A program made the position numbers and the translations under genes. From Chloroflexaceae bacterium UBA1466 (GTDB taxonomy: Bacteria > Chloroflexota > Chloroflexia > Chloroflexales > Chloroflexaceae): a stretch of DNA of 6,694 nt. Position 1 is the first letter of the stretch; each line of letters starts with the position of its first letter. Positions 6,656-6,694 of the stretch are shown in pieces. The notes beneath the pieces are model-generated. The model did no database searches and was not told the origin of the DNA. It saw nothing but the letters and a program-made list of their open reading frames with translations. The stretch is from positions 1 through 6,694 of the forward strand of contig DCSM01000146.1 in NCBI GenBank assembly GCA_002325605.1, written 5' to 3'.

Positions 6656-6693
6656 CAACAGCTTTAGCTGTTGAGCCACGGCTAAAGCCGTGG
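6656..6693. repeat. Two tandem short palindromes (REP-like)
   Basis: CAACAGCT-TT-AGCTGTTG (6656-6673) is followed after AG by CCACGGCT-AA-AGCCGTGG (6676-6693). Both have perfect 8-bp arms around a 2-base centre and share the core AGCTxxAGCT/GGCTxxAGCC. No T-run follows, so they do not look like plain terminators. They resemble dispersed palindromic intergenic repeats of the kind mobilised by TnpA_REP (RAYT) transposases; this identity is inference. The repeat may continue past the window end. Confidence 0.65.
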
Positions 6694-6694
6694 A

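Overview
The window is about 53-55% GC by eye and carries six clear genes, one cut by the left edge, plus two terminator-like hairpins, a long structured intergenic leader and a pair of palindromic repeats. It looks like bacterial chromosome. The zinc-ribbon L31, an L27 without the cleavable N-terminal extension seen in many Firmicutes, a GAF-rich HisKA_2-type kinase, and palindromes with a TTTAGC/GCTAAA core suggest a Chloroflexota-like (Anaerolineae-type) or other deep-branching free-living bacterium. That placement is inference and is weak.

Layout. Positions 1-1506 (+) hold the 3' part of a sensor histidine kinase (GAF, GAF, HisKA_2, HATPase). It ends at a perfect 16-bp hairpin with a T-run (1511-1549), which sits between it and the convergent block to its right and probably terminates both strands. 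Everything else is on the minus strand and is transcribed right to left in this order: rpmA (L27), rpmE (L31, GTG start), a GDP-L-fucose synthase-like epimerase/reductase, a 227-base gap, a duplicated ABC permease, and its ATPase with a C-terminal AAA-associated domain. The first three are closely spaced (46 and 18 nt gaps), and the permease and ATPase are 20 nt apart. This suggests one long operon or two consecutive ones.

The gap at 4692-4918 is the most interesting non-coding part. On the minus strand it holds a possible 29-codon ORF, two hairpins and a GC stem followed by five T's. An 8-nt segment before the terminator is complementary to one between the terminator and the permease start. 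This could simply be the end of the ribosomal/sugar operon, or it could be an attenuated leader controlling the transporter.

How the genes work together: L27 and L31 are ribosomal proteins, and the epimerase makes an activated deoxysugar for surface glycans. The permease and ATPase form an importer of the nitrate/sulfonate/bicarbonate class, with no substrate-binding protein in view. No phage, insertion-sequence, CRISPR or tRNA/rRNA signal was seen. No clearly new multi-gene system is evident; the binding-protein-less transporter and its leader are the best candidates for follow-up.
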